Both the position numbers and the translations under genes were made by a program. From an uncultured Prevotellaceae bacterium (lineage in GTDB: Bacteria; Bacteroidota; Bacteroidia; Bacteroidales; Bacteroidaceae): DNA of 64,000 bases. The notes beneath the pieces were generated by a model, which saw only the letters and a program-made list of their open reading frames with translations, searched no databases and was not told where the DNA came from. Positions 7,746-15,985 of the stretch are shown here, in pieces. The stretch spans positions 1 to 64,000 of the forward strand of contig ONDP01000008.1 of NCBI GenBank assembly GCA_900316645.1, in the 5' to 3' direction. Position 1 is the stretch's first letter. Every line of letters begins with the position of its first letter.

Positions 7746-9890
7746 TTAGAAGAACAGGTAGCGGTTATCGACTACGTCAGCCTTCAGATAAAGTTCGTTC
7801 ATAAAGCGGCTTGCAGCCTGCAAAGCCTGCTGCTTCAGCTGAGCCTGTTGAGCCTTTGCATCGAACTTAGCTGCCTCACGCTGTTTCTTGTTGAGCACCT
7901 TGAAGAGGAAGGCACCACCATTACCCTTCACTGGAGCAGCGCTAAACTGACCAGCCTTGGCAGATGCAACTGCACCACTCAGAGCGGGCTCGCTGGTTCC
8001 AGTAGCCTGTACGAAGACAGGAGCAGAGAATGTGATCTGACGAACACTGTCAACCACTGCACCCTTCTGCTTAGCGGCGTCAATGCTGTTGACACCTTTC
8101 AGCATTTCTGTAGCCTTGGCAAACTTCTTGTCACGGATGACCTCCTGCTTCAGCTGTTCCTCAACTGCAGCGAGATCACGATAGCCCTCGGGATGAATCT
8201 TGGTAAGAGCAATCACCAGCAGGTGGTCGTTGTTGCCACATTCATAGAGAGGAGAAACTTCGCCTTCCTTGGCATCGAAGATCCACTTCATAGCCTCACG
8301 GGTAGAACGCAGACCAGCTACATTATGCTCTGAGTTGAAGAGATCCTTACGCTCCTGAACTTTGAAGCCAAACTTCTGGGCATTCTTCTCAAGACCTTCC
8401 AGTGTCTTGTTCTCGCTGACATACTGACTGAACTTGTTGTAAGCCTGTGAATAAGTATCCTTCGAGAAATCGATGGTATGCTTGATGATGGCTGCATCGT
8501 ACTTTGTTACCATAGCCTTGCGGTTGGTTACCTGTACGATAATGTTACCCTGTGAGAACTCAACATTCTTCATCTCGTTGGGAGCCAAGGTTGTAATGGC
8601 TGTAAGATATGCCTTAGAATCGGCATCAACTGAAGGAGCATTCTCGTACATTGAAGATGTCAGCCACTGCTTCTCGCCTGTCTGACCATACTTCTTGGCA
8701 ATAGCCTCAAACTCGGCACCACCCTGCAGAGCGGTGTAGATGCTATCGGCAGTCTTGCGGGCTGCCTCAACAGTAGCGCCGCCAACCTGAATCTGACGAT
8801 ACTCTACTGAGTCGGGAGCCTGAACCTTATTGATCAACTTCACAACGTTGATGGTATTGTCATAAGCTGTCTCGAAAGGAGCAGTTACCTGACCAACCTG
8901 CATTGAGTCGAGCTTTGTGGCTACATCAGGAGTGAAAGCACGCTTGGTTGCTGCAATTCCTGAGTAGGCAATCTGAGACTGAGCCTTGCGTACGATTTCT
9001 GCAGGAGCAGCACCGCTCTCCAACTTCTGACGGGCATCGTTGATGGTCTTCATCAGCGCTGCACGGTCAGCAGCAGAAGGCAATACCTGGAAATCAACAT
9101 ACTTGATGTCACGGCTCTCAACATACTGACGGAACATTTCCTTCTTCTCGTCGTACTTAGCCTTGATATCGCTCTCCTTCACTTCAACATCGCTGTCCTT
9201 GATTGCTGAGTAAGGGAGTGTAGCCAACTGGATGTCACTCTCCTGATTCTGAGCCTCGAAAGCCATCTTGGCTGATACGGGGTTGGAAATCAAGCACTGT
9301 GAGAGCAGAGCCTGATACTTAGTACCAAGGGTGTTTACACGAAGCTGCTTCTCGATGAACTTCCAATAGTCGTAAATCTGCTTATACTGTTCAGCCACCT
9401 GAGCCTGCTGGGGCTGGTCCTGCACCTTCTTATAGTCGGCCAGGAACTTGGTGAGCTGATTGACGTCGAAACGACCAGTCTGCTGATTAACAAACGGAGT
9501 CTGCATCAGCATGGGGTTCGTGCCGGCCTTCAGGATATTCTGAAGTTCCTCGTCGGTAACGGTGAGTCCCAGCTTCTTGGCCTCAGCCTCCATGATGGTA
9601 TTGTTGACATACTGCTGCCAAACCTGGTCTTTCACCTGATTCAGCTCTTCCTCCGAAAGATTGTCGCGTCCCTGAGTCATCTTGATGACCGACTGATACT
9701 CGTCAACCAGTGACTGAAAATCCTGTACGGAGATTTTCTTACCTAAAACTTCGCCGACCTGCTGGCGCTTCTCGTTGGTTGTAGACTCACAAGAGCGGAA
9801 GAATTCCTCGGCAATGAATGCAAACAGGGCCAGTCCGATTACTGTTGCGAGAACAGGCCCCCAGCTTCTGATTTTTCCAATTGCTGCCAT
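7746..9890 (-). CDS. PpiD/SurA-like periplasmic peptidylprolyl isomerase
   Basis: 714 residues, close to the length of Bacteroidetes PpiD-like proteins. The N-terminus is a single membrane anchor (residues about 12-32, VLATVIGLALFAFIAEEFF), placing the rest in the periplasm. The region 36-190 is the SurA_N chaperone domain (EVLGKKISVQDFQSLVDEYQ). A parvulin-type domain occupies about 345-480 (EYRQIQVGG, then KKYGQTGEKQWLT). It likely helps outer-membrane proteins fold after Sec export. It is the last gene of the operon that starts at 13222 and is followed by a strong terminator. Confidence 0.88.
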   Translation of the reverse strand: MAAIGKIRSWGPVLATVIGLALFAFIAEEFFRSCESTTNEKRQQVGEVLGKKISVQDFQSLVDEYQSVIKMTQGRDNLSEEELNQVKDQVWQQYVNNTIMEAEAKKLGLTVTDEELQNILKAGTNPMLMQTPFVNQQTGRFDVNQLTKFLADYKKVQDQPQQAQVAEQYKQIYDYWKFIEKQLRVNTLGTKYQALLSQCLISNPVSAKMAFEAQNQESDIQLATLPYSAIKDSDVEVKESDIKAKYDEKKEMFRQYVESRDIKYVDFQVLPSAADRAALMKTINDARQKLESGAAPAEIVRKAQSQIAYSGIAATKRAFTPDVATKLDSMQVGQVTAPFETAYDNTINVVKLINKVQAPDSVEYRQIQVGGATVEAARKTADSIYTALQGGAEFEAIAKKYGQTGEKQWLTSSMYENAPSVDADSKAYLTAITTLAPNEMKNVEFSQGNIIVQVTNRKAMVTKYDAAIIKHTIDFSKDTYSQAYNKFSQYVSENKTLEGLEKNAQKFGFKVQERKDLFNSEHNVAGLRSTREAMKWIFDAKEGEVSPLYECGNNDHLLVIALTKIHPEGYRDLAAVEEQLKQEVIRDKKFAKATEMLKGVNSIDAAKQKGAVVDSVRQITFSAPVFVQATGTSEPALSGAVASAKAGQFSAAPVKGNGGAFLFKVLNKKQREAAKFDAKAQQAQLKQQALQAASRFMNELYLKADVVDNRYLFF

Positions 9891-9996
9891 AATTTATATT
9901 TATATTTTTACTTATTTACTTTGATGAATTTCAAATTCAGCCGACAAAATTACAAAAATTTAGTCAAACGGCGAAAGATAAAACGAAAAATTTCTC

Positions 9997-11271
9997 TTAT
10001 GACGTCACTTTTAGTCGTACAAGCTCTATTTTTGTCATCGTATTTTTAACGATTTTGAACTCAAAGTGTCCTATCTTGACAACCTCGTTAAGTTTCGGAA
10101 AACTCTGATATTCATGGAGAATGAGTCCGCCGACAGTCATATATTCATCACTCTCTGGCAGATTAATGCCGAAGAGCTCGTTTACCTTCTCTATCTCCAG
10201 ACGGGCAGACAGCATATATTCGCCCTCCCCTAACTCACGAGCCACATATTTGGTATTGTCGTGTTCATCTTCAATATCACCGAAGATTTCCTCTACAATA
10301 TCTTCCAACGATACCAGTCCACTGGTGCCGCCAAACTCATCAATCACCACCGCCAGCGATTTCTTCTGCAAGAGGAATGTGTGCATCAGTTTGCTGGCTG
10401 CCATCGTCTCGGGAACGTAGGGCATCTCTCTCACCAACTGGGAACTGAGGGTTGTCAACTGGGAATTGGCCTGTTTGAAAAGGTCGGAACTATGGACATA
10501 GCCAATGATATGGTCGATGTCTTCCCGATAGACAACAAGTTTAGAGTGACCGCTCTCCACGAAACGGTTCTGCAACTGTTCCATCGTACAGTCTTCTATG
10601 TTAACAGCCTCTATCTCCGTACGAGGTACCATACAGTCGCGCACCTTGGTGTCAGAAAAGTCGAGGGCGTTATGGAATATCTTCACCTCGTCCTCAATCT
10701 CGTCTTCGTTTTTGGCATTGTCGATGCTCGACTGCACCAGATAGTCGAGATCAACCTTCGAGAATTCCTTATCCTGCTCTTCCTTGGGAATCCTGACGCC
10801 GAACAGACGCATCATTCCACGCGAGAGTTGGGTGGCAAAACGCGAGATGGGATAAAGCACTACATAGCATATCCATGCCGGTACGGCAAAGAAAGTCAGC
10901 ATTGTATTGGGATTTGACTTGAAGATCGTCTTAGGCAGAAATTCGCCTGTAAACAATACTACTAACGTTGACAGCAACGTGTCGGCAGTCACGCGGACAC
11001 CGTCGCTCAATCCATAGAACAGCGTAGCATCAAAGATGCGTGCAAAAAGAATACCATAAATCACAAGTGCGATATTATTGCCTACCAGCATCGTACTCAC
11101 AAAGTTGTTAGGATGCTGATAGAAATAGGCGATAGCCCGTTGCGCCAATCCGTTTTTCTCACGGTCCATCTCCGCACGCAGCCTATTGCTTGATACAAAT
11201 GCAATCTCCATCCCCGAGAAGAAGGCGGAGAACACCATAGTGACAAGTAATCCTATTATCAGATTGGTCAT
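9997..11271 (-). CDS. CNNM/CorC-type membrane protein with CBS pair (hemolysin/GldE-like)
   Basis: 424 residues. The first 180 hold the CNNM (DUF21) membrane domain with four hydrophobic segments, starting LIIGLLVTMVFSAFFSGMEI. A tandem CBS domain follows at about 205-330 (VRDCMVPRTEIEAV; AVVIDEFGGTSGLVSLEDIV), then the CorC_HlyC C-terminal domain. Relatives act in Mg2+/Co2+ transport, and in flavobacteria the paralog GldE is tied to gliding motility; this sequence alone does not decide. The start overlaps the lptC stop by 4 bases (ATGA), indicating coupling. Confidence 0.88.
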   Translation of the reverse strand: MTNLIIGLLVTMVFSAFFSGMEIAFVSSNRLRAEMDREKNGLAQRAIAYFYQHPNNFVSTMLVGNNIALVIYGILFARIFDATLFYGLSDGVRVTADTLLSTLVVLFTGEFLPKTIFKSNPNTMLTFFAVPAWICYVVLYPISRFATQLSRGMMRLFGVRIPKEEQDKEFSKVDLDYLVQSSIDNAKNEDEIEDEVKIFHNALDFSDTKVRDCMVPRTEIEAVNIEDCTMEQLQNRFVESGHSKLVVYREDIDHIIGYVHSSDLFKQANSQLTTLSSQLVREMPYVPETMAASKLMHTFLLQKKSLAVVIDEFGGTSGLVSLEDIVEEIFGDIEDEHDNTKYVARELGEGEYMLSARLEIEKVNELFGINLPESDEYMTVGGLILHEYQSFPKLNEVVKIGHFEFKIVKNTMTKIELVRLKVTS

Positions 11272-11951
11272 GGTCGTGTTACAGGTTTTGTTGTTGCCTT
11301 ATGCTTGACAGCAGCAGGACGAACAGGTTTCTCCTGCTTAGCAGTATCGGCAGCGTTCGTGTTCTTATCCGGTTCCTTTGCCGGCTCTTCCGGTTCGGGC
11401 TCCAAATCTTCCGATTGGAAAGATCCCACACTATTGGTTACCTCATAATGCCGCATATGCTCATCGCTGCGGAAATAGGTGCCCTCCAGTTCGCGCTCAG
11501 GTGTTATCACTTTTGAGTACTTATGTGAATAGAACTCGTGCTTCAGTCCATCCCAGAAGAGTTCTTCGCTGCGGAACACCAGTCCGTTCACGTTACGGAT
11601 ACGCACTCTGCCACGCAGTTCCCAAAGTTTGATTTGGTCATAATACCAAGCTGTATCAGCATAAATATAGCCTTCGATATGGAATTTCTGGTCAAACTGT
11701 TCCAGGAAGATTCCCCTTTCGAAAGTCCAGCGTGTAGGTTGCTTAATGGTATTCACATCCCATCGCTCCGTCACGATACGATACTTAATGACACCCGAGT
11801 CGGATATCAACGTATTGACTCCGTAGGTCGTCATCATCGACACGGAGTCACGTTCGTTTATAGCGGGAGCCGTATGTTCCCGTGGCTGTTCACACGATGC
11901 CAGCAACAGGAACACAAGGAAGGTGACGGGAATACTTAGTCGACTTTCCAT
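11268..11951 (-). CDS. lptC: LPS export periplasmic protein LptC
   Basis: 227 residues. It begins with a signal/lipobox (TFLVFLLLASC) and holds the LptC beta-jellyroll: WTFERGIFLEQFDQKFHIEG, IYADTAWYYDQIKLWELRG and LFWDGLKHEFYSHKYSKVIT are the repeated edge strands typical of the family. LptC passes lipopolysaccharide from the LptBFG transporter to LptA. The C-terminal 40 residues are a charged, low-complexity tail of Glu/Pro/Lys, unusual but common in this lineage. It overlaps the outer-membrane protein gene upstream by 16 bases and the CNNM gene downstream by 4. Confidence 0.87.
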   Translation of the reverse strand: MESRLSIPVTFLVFLLLASCEQPREHTAPAINERDSVSMMTTYGVNTLISDSGVIKYRIVTERWDVNTIKQPTRWTFERGIFLEQFDQKFHIEGYIYADTAWYYDQIKLWELRGRVRIRNVNGLVFRSEELFWDGLKHEFYSHKYSKVITPERELEGTYFRSDEHMRHYEVTNSVGSFQSEDLEPEPEEPAKEPDKNTNAADTAKQEKPVRPAAVKHKATTKPVTRP

Positions 11952-13222
11952 TTAGCAAACCAGCGTTCGTTGAAGGTCAGGCCTATCGTGACACGGAACT
12001 GATTTTCAGTTACAAGATTCTTTGCCGACAGGTTGGTCCACTGGAAACTGATATTCAGCACCGAGCGGTTGTTCCAGCTGTTGACGAGGGGAATTCCGAA
12101 ACCGGCAGTCACCGTCATCTCTTTAGGACCATCCATTCCCTTTATTTTTAAATAAGGTGTAGCGTAGGATGCACCTATGCGATAATGCACACGATTTAAG
12201 AAGCGACGGCTCATCGGCTGAGGTATCCAGTCGGCACCGACAGTCATCTTATGGCGGTCGGAATAATAATTGTCCGACAATTGGAACTTATTGTTAGCCT
12301 CGTTGACAATGGGGAACGACTCTTTACTCCATCGCTGCCACTGATAGTCGGCACCGACAGTCAGTTTACGGTTGTGCGAATAGGCAATACCGGCACCAAT
12401 GGTCATCGGTATCGAAAGTCCATTATAAACAGTATCTACAGAAACGGCCACAATATTAGTCTGTGTATCTAAGTTCGTCACACTCAGACAAGGGTCGGCA
12501 TTGATTTTATGTCCCAGTCCTAATGTAGCACCAACGGTCAACAGGTCGTTTTGTCCAAGCTTATGCTGATACTGTGCGCCGAAGTCCAGTTTGTAGCTGC
12601 TGGCGTCTGCACTATACTCTTTTGCCAGTGTCTTCACATAGGCGTCACTGCTTGCCACCGTGATCTTACGTGAGAAATCTCCCCAGAAATACGAGAAGTT
12701 AACACCCAGCGACAATCCTTTAAACAGTTCATAACCCAGTCCGATATAGGCTTGACGGAAACCGCCCTTGCCCTCGAACGACGTCGTTGAAATAGTACTC
12801 GATGTACCCACATTCTGTTTCGTGGAGTACGAATAGCCTATATTAGAATAAGGTACGATACCAACGCTCACACCAAATTTCGGCATAATGCGGAACAGGG
12901 CGGTAGCGTATTCAAAATTGGCGGTCTTGGCGTTCACCTTCGCATCGCCTTCCTTGAAATTAGTTAATGTTCCAGATACACCCAAGTCAACAATCATACT
13001 CAGCGAGTCGACTGCTGAGTAGGAAGCCGGGTTCTGCATGTTCACCTGATTTCCACTGCGTAAACCCTGGAACAGACCCGCCATACCACGGTTAAAACCC
13101 TGCGACTGATCAGAAAGAACACCCAATCCATACTGACTATATGGAGACTTTGTACCACTCTGAGCCATTGACGACACTACGCCAAAGCCCAACAGGAGGC
13201 CACTTACAAGTAATTTCTTCAT
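11936..13222 (-). CDS. Outer-membrane beta-barrel protein, FadL-like
   Basis: I start at 13222 (MKKLLVSGLLLGF), which gives a clean signal peptide ending SSMA-Q; a start at 13258 would add 12 charged residues. The mature protein of about 410 residues begins GTKSPYSQYGLGVLSDQSQG and continues with alternating aromatic/glycine strands, including VGVIPYSNIGYSYST-type and LGLGHKINA segments. It ends QFRVTIGLTFNERWFAKWKV. This fits the Bacteroidetes OmpP1/FadL-like barrels that precede lptC. Substrate unknown. Confidence 0.75.
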   Translation of the reverse strand: MKKLLVSGLLLGFGVVSSMAQSGTKSPYSQYGLGVLSDQSQGFNRGMAGLFQGLRSGNQVNMQNPASYSAVDSLSMIVDLGVSGTLTNFKEGDAKVNAKTANFEYATALFRIMPKFGVSVGIVPYSNIGYSYSTKQNVGTSSTISTTSFEGKGGFRQAYIGLGYELFKGLSLGVNFSYFWGDFSRKITVASSDAYVKTLAKEYSADASSYKLDFGAQYQHKLGQNDLLTVGATLGLGHKINADPCLSVTNLDTQTNIVAVSVDTVYNGLSIPMTIGAGIAYSHNRKLTVGADYQWQRWSKESFPIVNEANNKFQLSDNYYSDRHKMTVGADWIPQPMSRRFLNRVHYRIGASYATPYLKIKGMDGPKEMTVTAGFGIPLVNSWNNRSVLNISFQWTNLSAKNLVTENQFRVTIGLTFNERWFAKWKVD

Positions 13223-13255
13223 GCTTCTTTTCTTTATCTTTTCGAAAATCGACTG

Positions 13256-13263
13256 CAAAATTA
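13256..13263 (-). promoter_or_regulatory. -7 box of the envelope operon
   Basis: CAAAATTA reads TAATTTTG leftward, 34 bp before the start at 13222. Supports that start over 13258. Confidence 0.45.
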
Positions 13264-13308
13264 TTGAAAAAAAACGAAATAATCGAACGTTAAGTGGAAA
13301 ATATAGGT

Positions 13309-13316
13309 TAATTTTG
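13309..13316 (+). promoter_or_regulatory. -7 box of the DUF4105 gene
   Basis: TAATTTTGC ends only 4 bases before the GTG start at 13321, so the transcript would have almost no leader. Confidence 0.45.
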
Positions 13317-13320
13317 CATC

Positions 13321-14505
13321 GTGAAACATTTAAAAATTATTTTTAATGCTCTAAAAGGGTGTTTTGTGGGTGCTTTTTTGCTCACTTCTTGTCCCTTGAT
13401 TGCCCAGCAGGACTCACTTCGGATGGATTCCGTCGAGATCAGTCTGCTCACTTGTCAGCCCCATGACGAAATTTACAGTCTCTATGGGCATACTGCCCTT
13501 CGTTATCACGATTTGCGTAAGGGAGGACTCGATATTGCCTTCAATTATGGAGTTTTCGACTACAAAAAGCCATTCTTTGCCCTTCGTTTCGTTTTCGGAC
13601 TGACCGATTACGAGTTGGGAGCCTATCCCTATCGGCTGTTCCAAGAAGAATACCGACGCTTTGGCAGTATGGTGACCGAACAGGTGCTCAACCTGACTGA
13701 CCAGGAAAAAGTCATCTTGCAACAGGCCCTGGCCATTAACATGCAGAACGAAAACCGCATCTATCGCTACAACTATTTCTATAGCAACTGCACTACGAAG
13801 GCGCGCGACATCATCGAGCAATGCATACAAGGCACCGTGAGCTATGCCGACCGTGAAGGCTATACCCCTACTCATAGGGAAATGATTCACGAGATGACCA
13901 AGAACAACCCGTGGGCAGCCTTTGGCAATGACTTATTACTGGGCATTCTGGCCGACCGTCCTACCGACAGGCGCCTGCAGGAGTTTCTGCCCTACAACCT
14001 GATGTACGATTTCGACCATGCCAAGATATACAAAGACGGCAATTTCCGCCCATTGGTCAAGGAGCGCCGGATGTCCGTTCCTGCCGGTGTACAGGTGGTG
14101 AAGAGCGGTTTTCCACTATCACCCCTTGCATGTGCGGTCATCCTTCTGCTCATAGGCATCGCCCTGTTCTTTATCCAACTGCGCCAGAAGCGCACCTACC
14201 GATGGTGGGACGCCCTGTTGATGACCATAATCGGTGTGATGGGCATTATCCTGTTCCTGATGCTCTTCTCCCAGCATCCTACCGTGAGTGTCAATCTGCA
14301 GATTCTGCTGCTCAATCCCCTGCCTTGGTTCTTCCTGTGGAAGGTCATCCGAGGCCGTGCCACTCGCTATTGGAGCATTACTGCCATCCTGGCCGTACTC
14401 TTTCTGATAGGCAGTCTGTTCCAACATTATGCTGAGGGCATCTGGAGTTTGGCATTGTGTTTGCTGCTGCAATGTTACTTACATCTTAAACACAGATGGG
14501 CCTGA
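13321..14505 (+). CDS. DUF4105 (Lnb N-terminal periplasmic-like) membrane protein
   Basis: 394 residues from a GTG start. A signal peptide (GCFVGAFLLTSCPLIAQ) leads to the DUF4105 domain, with conserved SLLTCQPHDEIYSLYGHTAL, FNYGVFDY and YNYFYSNCTTKARDI; the cysteine of NCTTKARD is the likely nucleophile of this papain-like fold. Residues 265-390 form five predicted membrane helices (LACAVILLLIGIALFFI and others). The role is unknown; relatives are bound to the envelope. The next gene begins 2 bases after the stop (or overlaps it by 10), so the two form an operon. Confidence 0.82.
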   Translation: MKHLKIIFNALKGCFVGAFLLTSCPLIAQQDSLRMDSVEISLLTCQPHDEIYSLYGHTALRYHDLRKGGLDIAFNYGVFDYKKPFFALRFVFGLTDYELGAYPYRLFQEEYRRFGSMVTEQVLNLTDQEKVILQQALAINMQNENRIYRYNYFYSNCTTKARDIIEQCIQGTVSYADREGYTPTHREMIHEMTKNNPWAAFGNDLLLGILADRPTDRRLQEFLPYNLMYDFDHAKIYKDGNFRPLVKERRMSVPAGVQVVKSGFPLSPLACAVILLLIGIALFFIQLRQKRTYRWWDALLMTIIGVMGIILFLMLFSQHPTVSVNLQILLLNPLPWFFLWKVIRGRATRYWSITAILAVLFLIGSLFQHYAEGIWSLALCLLLQCYLHLKHRWA

Positions 14506-14507
14506 CA

Positions 14508-15881
14508 ATGAAGAATAAATACCTATATATCACCCTACTCAGTTTCCTGGGGCTCACCGCCGAGGCTCAGGAACAGCTTATTGCACAAGCGCCCCGGCTG
14601 GTAGTAAGCATTACTATCGACCAGCTGCGCACCGACTATCTGGAGAACTTCTCCCCACTCTACGGCAACGAGGGACTCCGTCGGCTGCTGAGTCAGGGTA
14701 AGGTCTTTACCAACGGATCCTATAATTTCACACCTGTTGACCGTGCTTCTGCCATTGCCTCGCTTCACACAGGCACATCACCTTATTATCACGGTATAAC
14801 CGCAGAAGAATGGCTCGACAAACAAACATTGCGCCCTCAGAACTGCGTGAGAGACCAGAAAATAGGCTATTCACCACAGTTTCTGAGCACCTCCACTATC
14901 AGCGACGAGTTGAAGATGGCCACCAACGGCATTGCCAAAGTATTTGCCTTTGCACCTACTGCCGATGCTGCCATCTTGTCGGCTGGCCATGCTGCCGACG
15001 GTGCAGCCTGGATCAGCAACGGCCAATGGATGACGACCACGTATTACCGACCGCTGAACCAATGGCTGAGCGGCTTCTCGCGCCTATTCCAGCCCGAGGC
15101 AGATATCAACAAGAGTGTGACAGATGCCGCTTTGAAGTGTATTGAACAGGCCGGTATAGGCAACGACGAAAAGACCGACCTCATCAGTCTGACTTATGAG
15201 GCAGGACGACAAATGGAGTCGTATATAGCCTTAGACCGCCAGATAGCCCAACTGGTCAATGGCGTTGAGCGTACTATTCCCCGCGACCGCGTATTATTCG
15301 TTATCACGGGCACTACCAACCGCGAGGAAGAGGAAGAAGGGAACCAGGAACGTTTCCGCATCCCTACCGGCACGTTCTTCATCAACCGTACCGCCAACCT
15401 ACTTAACATGTATCTGGGTGCCGTTTTCGGATCTGCCAATTATGTGGAATTCTGTCATAAGAATCATATCTATTTCAACCACCAGTTGCTACGTCAGAAG
15501 AACATCAACCTGAGCGAAATCTCTAGTCGCTCACAAGAGTTTCTGCTGCAAATAACTGGTGTTCGTAACGTCTATACAGCCAATCAGTTACTGACGAGCG
15601 ATAGTTATTTACTTGAAAGCATTCGCAATGGGTTTAACATCGAGAAATGCGGTGACTTGATAGTAGATATTGCACCCGGTTGGAAACTCATTAATGAGAA
15701 CACCCAAGAGAAGTCAATGTCCCGTTCTGCCCACGTTCCCTTCCCCATCATTATCTATGGTGCCGGAACGAAAGCAGAGCGCATTCAGACACCCGTCACC
15801 GTCGATCGCATAGCGCCTGCCGTTGCCCGTGCTATTCGCATCCGCGCCCCCAATGCCTGTGTGGCAGAACCGCTTTTTTGA
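14508..15881 (+). CDS. PafA-like alkaline phosphatase family protein, catalytic residues lost
   Basis: The signal peptide MKNKYLYITLLSFLGLTAEA favours the ATG at 14508; one at 14496 is also possible. The fold is recognisable: RLVVSITIDQLRTDYLENF, FTNGSYNFTPVDRASAIASL, HTGTSPYYHGI, and near the end SAHVPFPIIIYGAG with TVDRIAPAVARA. However, the nucleophile Thr position (P-T in relatives) is P-V, the KxR substrate site is replaced by FAPTADAAIL, the DYxGH zinc motif reads LTYEAGRQ, and TADHG reads ITGTTNREE. Length, 458 residues, is shorter than active members (about 520-540). A binding or structural role is more likely than catalysis. Confidence 0.75.
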   Translation: MKNKYLYITLLSFLGLTAEAQEQLIAQAPRLVVSITIDQLRTDYLENFSPLYGNEGLRRLLSQGKVFTNGSYNFTPVDRASAIASLHTGTSPYYHGITAEEWLDKQTLRPQNCVRDQKIGYSPQFLSTSTISDELKMATNGIAKVFAFAPTADAAILSAGHAADGAAWISNGQWMTTTYYRPLNQWLSGFSRLFQPEADINKSVTDAALKCIEQAGIGNDEKTDLISLTYEAGRQMESYIALDRQIAQLVNGVERTIPRDRVLFVITGTTNREEEEEGNQERFRIPTGTFFINRTANLLNMYLGAVFGSANYVEFCHKNHIYFNHQLLRQKNINLSEISSRSQEFLLQITGVRNVYTANQLLTSDSYLLESIRNGFNIEKCGDLIVDIAPGWKLINENTQEKSMSRSAHVPFPIIIYGAGTKAERIQTPVTVDRIAPAVARAIRIRAPNACVAEPLF

Positions 15882-15934
15882 CAGTAAAAAAGTAAAAAGG
15901 CTGAAAAGTAAGGCAGATTACGGATTTTTTTTCG

Positions 15935-15942
15935 TAATTTTG
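15935..15942 (+). promoter_or_regulatory. -7 box of secA
   Basis: TAATTTTG followed by CACCC, 44 bp before the secA ATG. No good -33 element. Confidence 0.5.
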
Positions 15943-15985
15943 CACCCAATTTATTTTAATAAGGTAAAAACAGATAATAAAAGAT

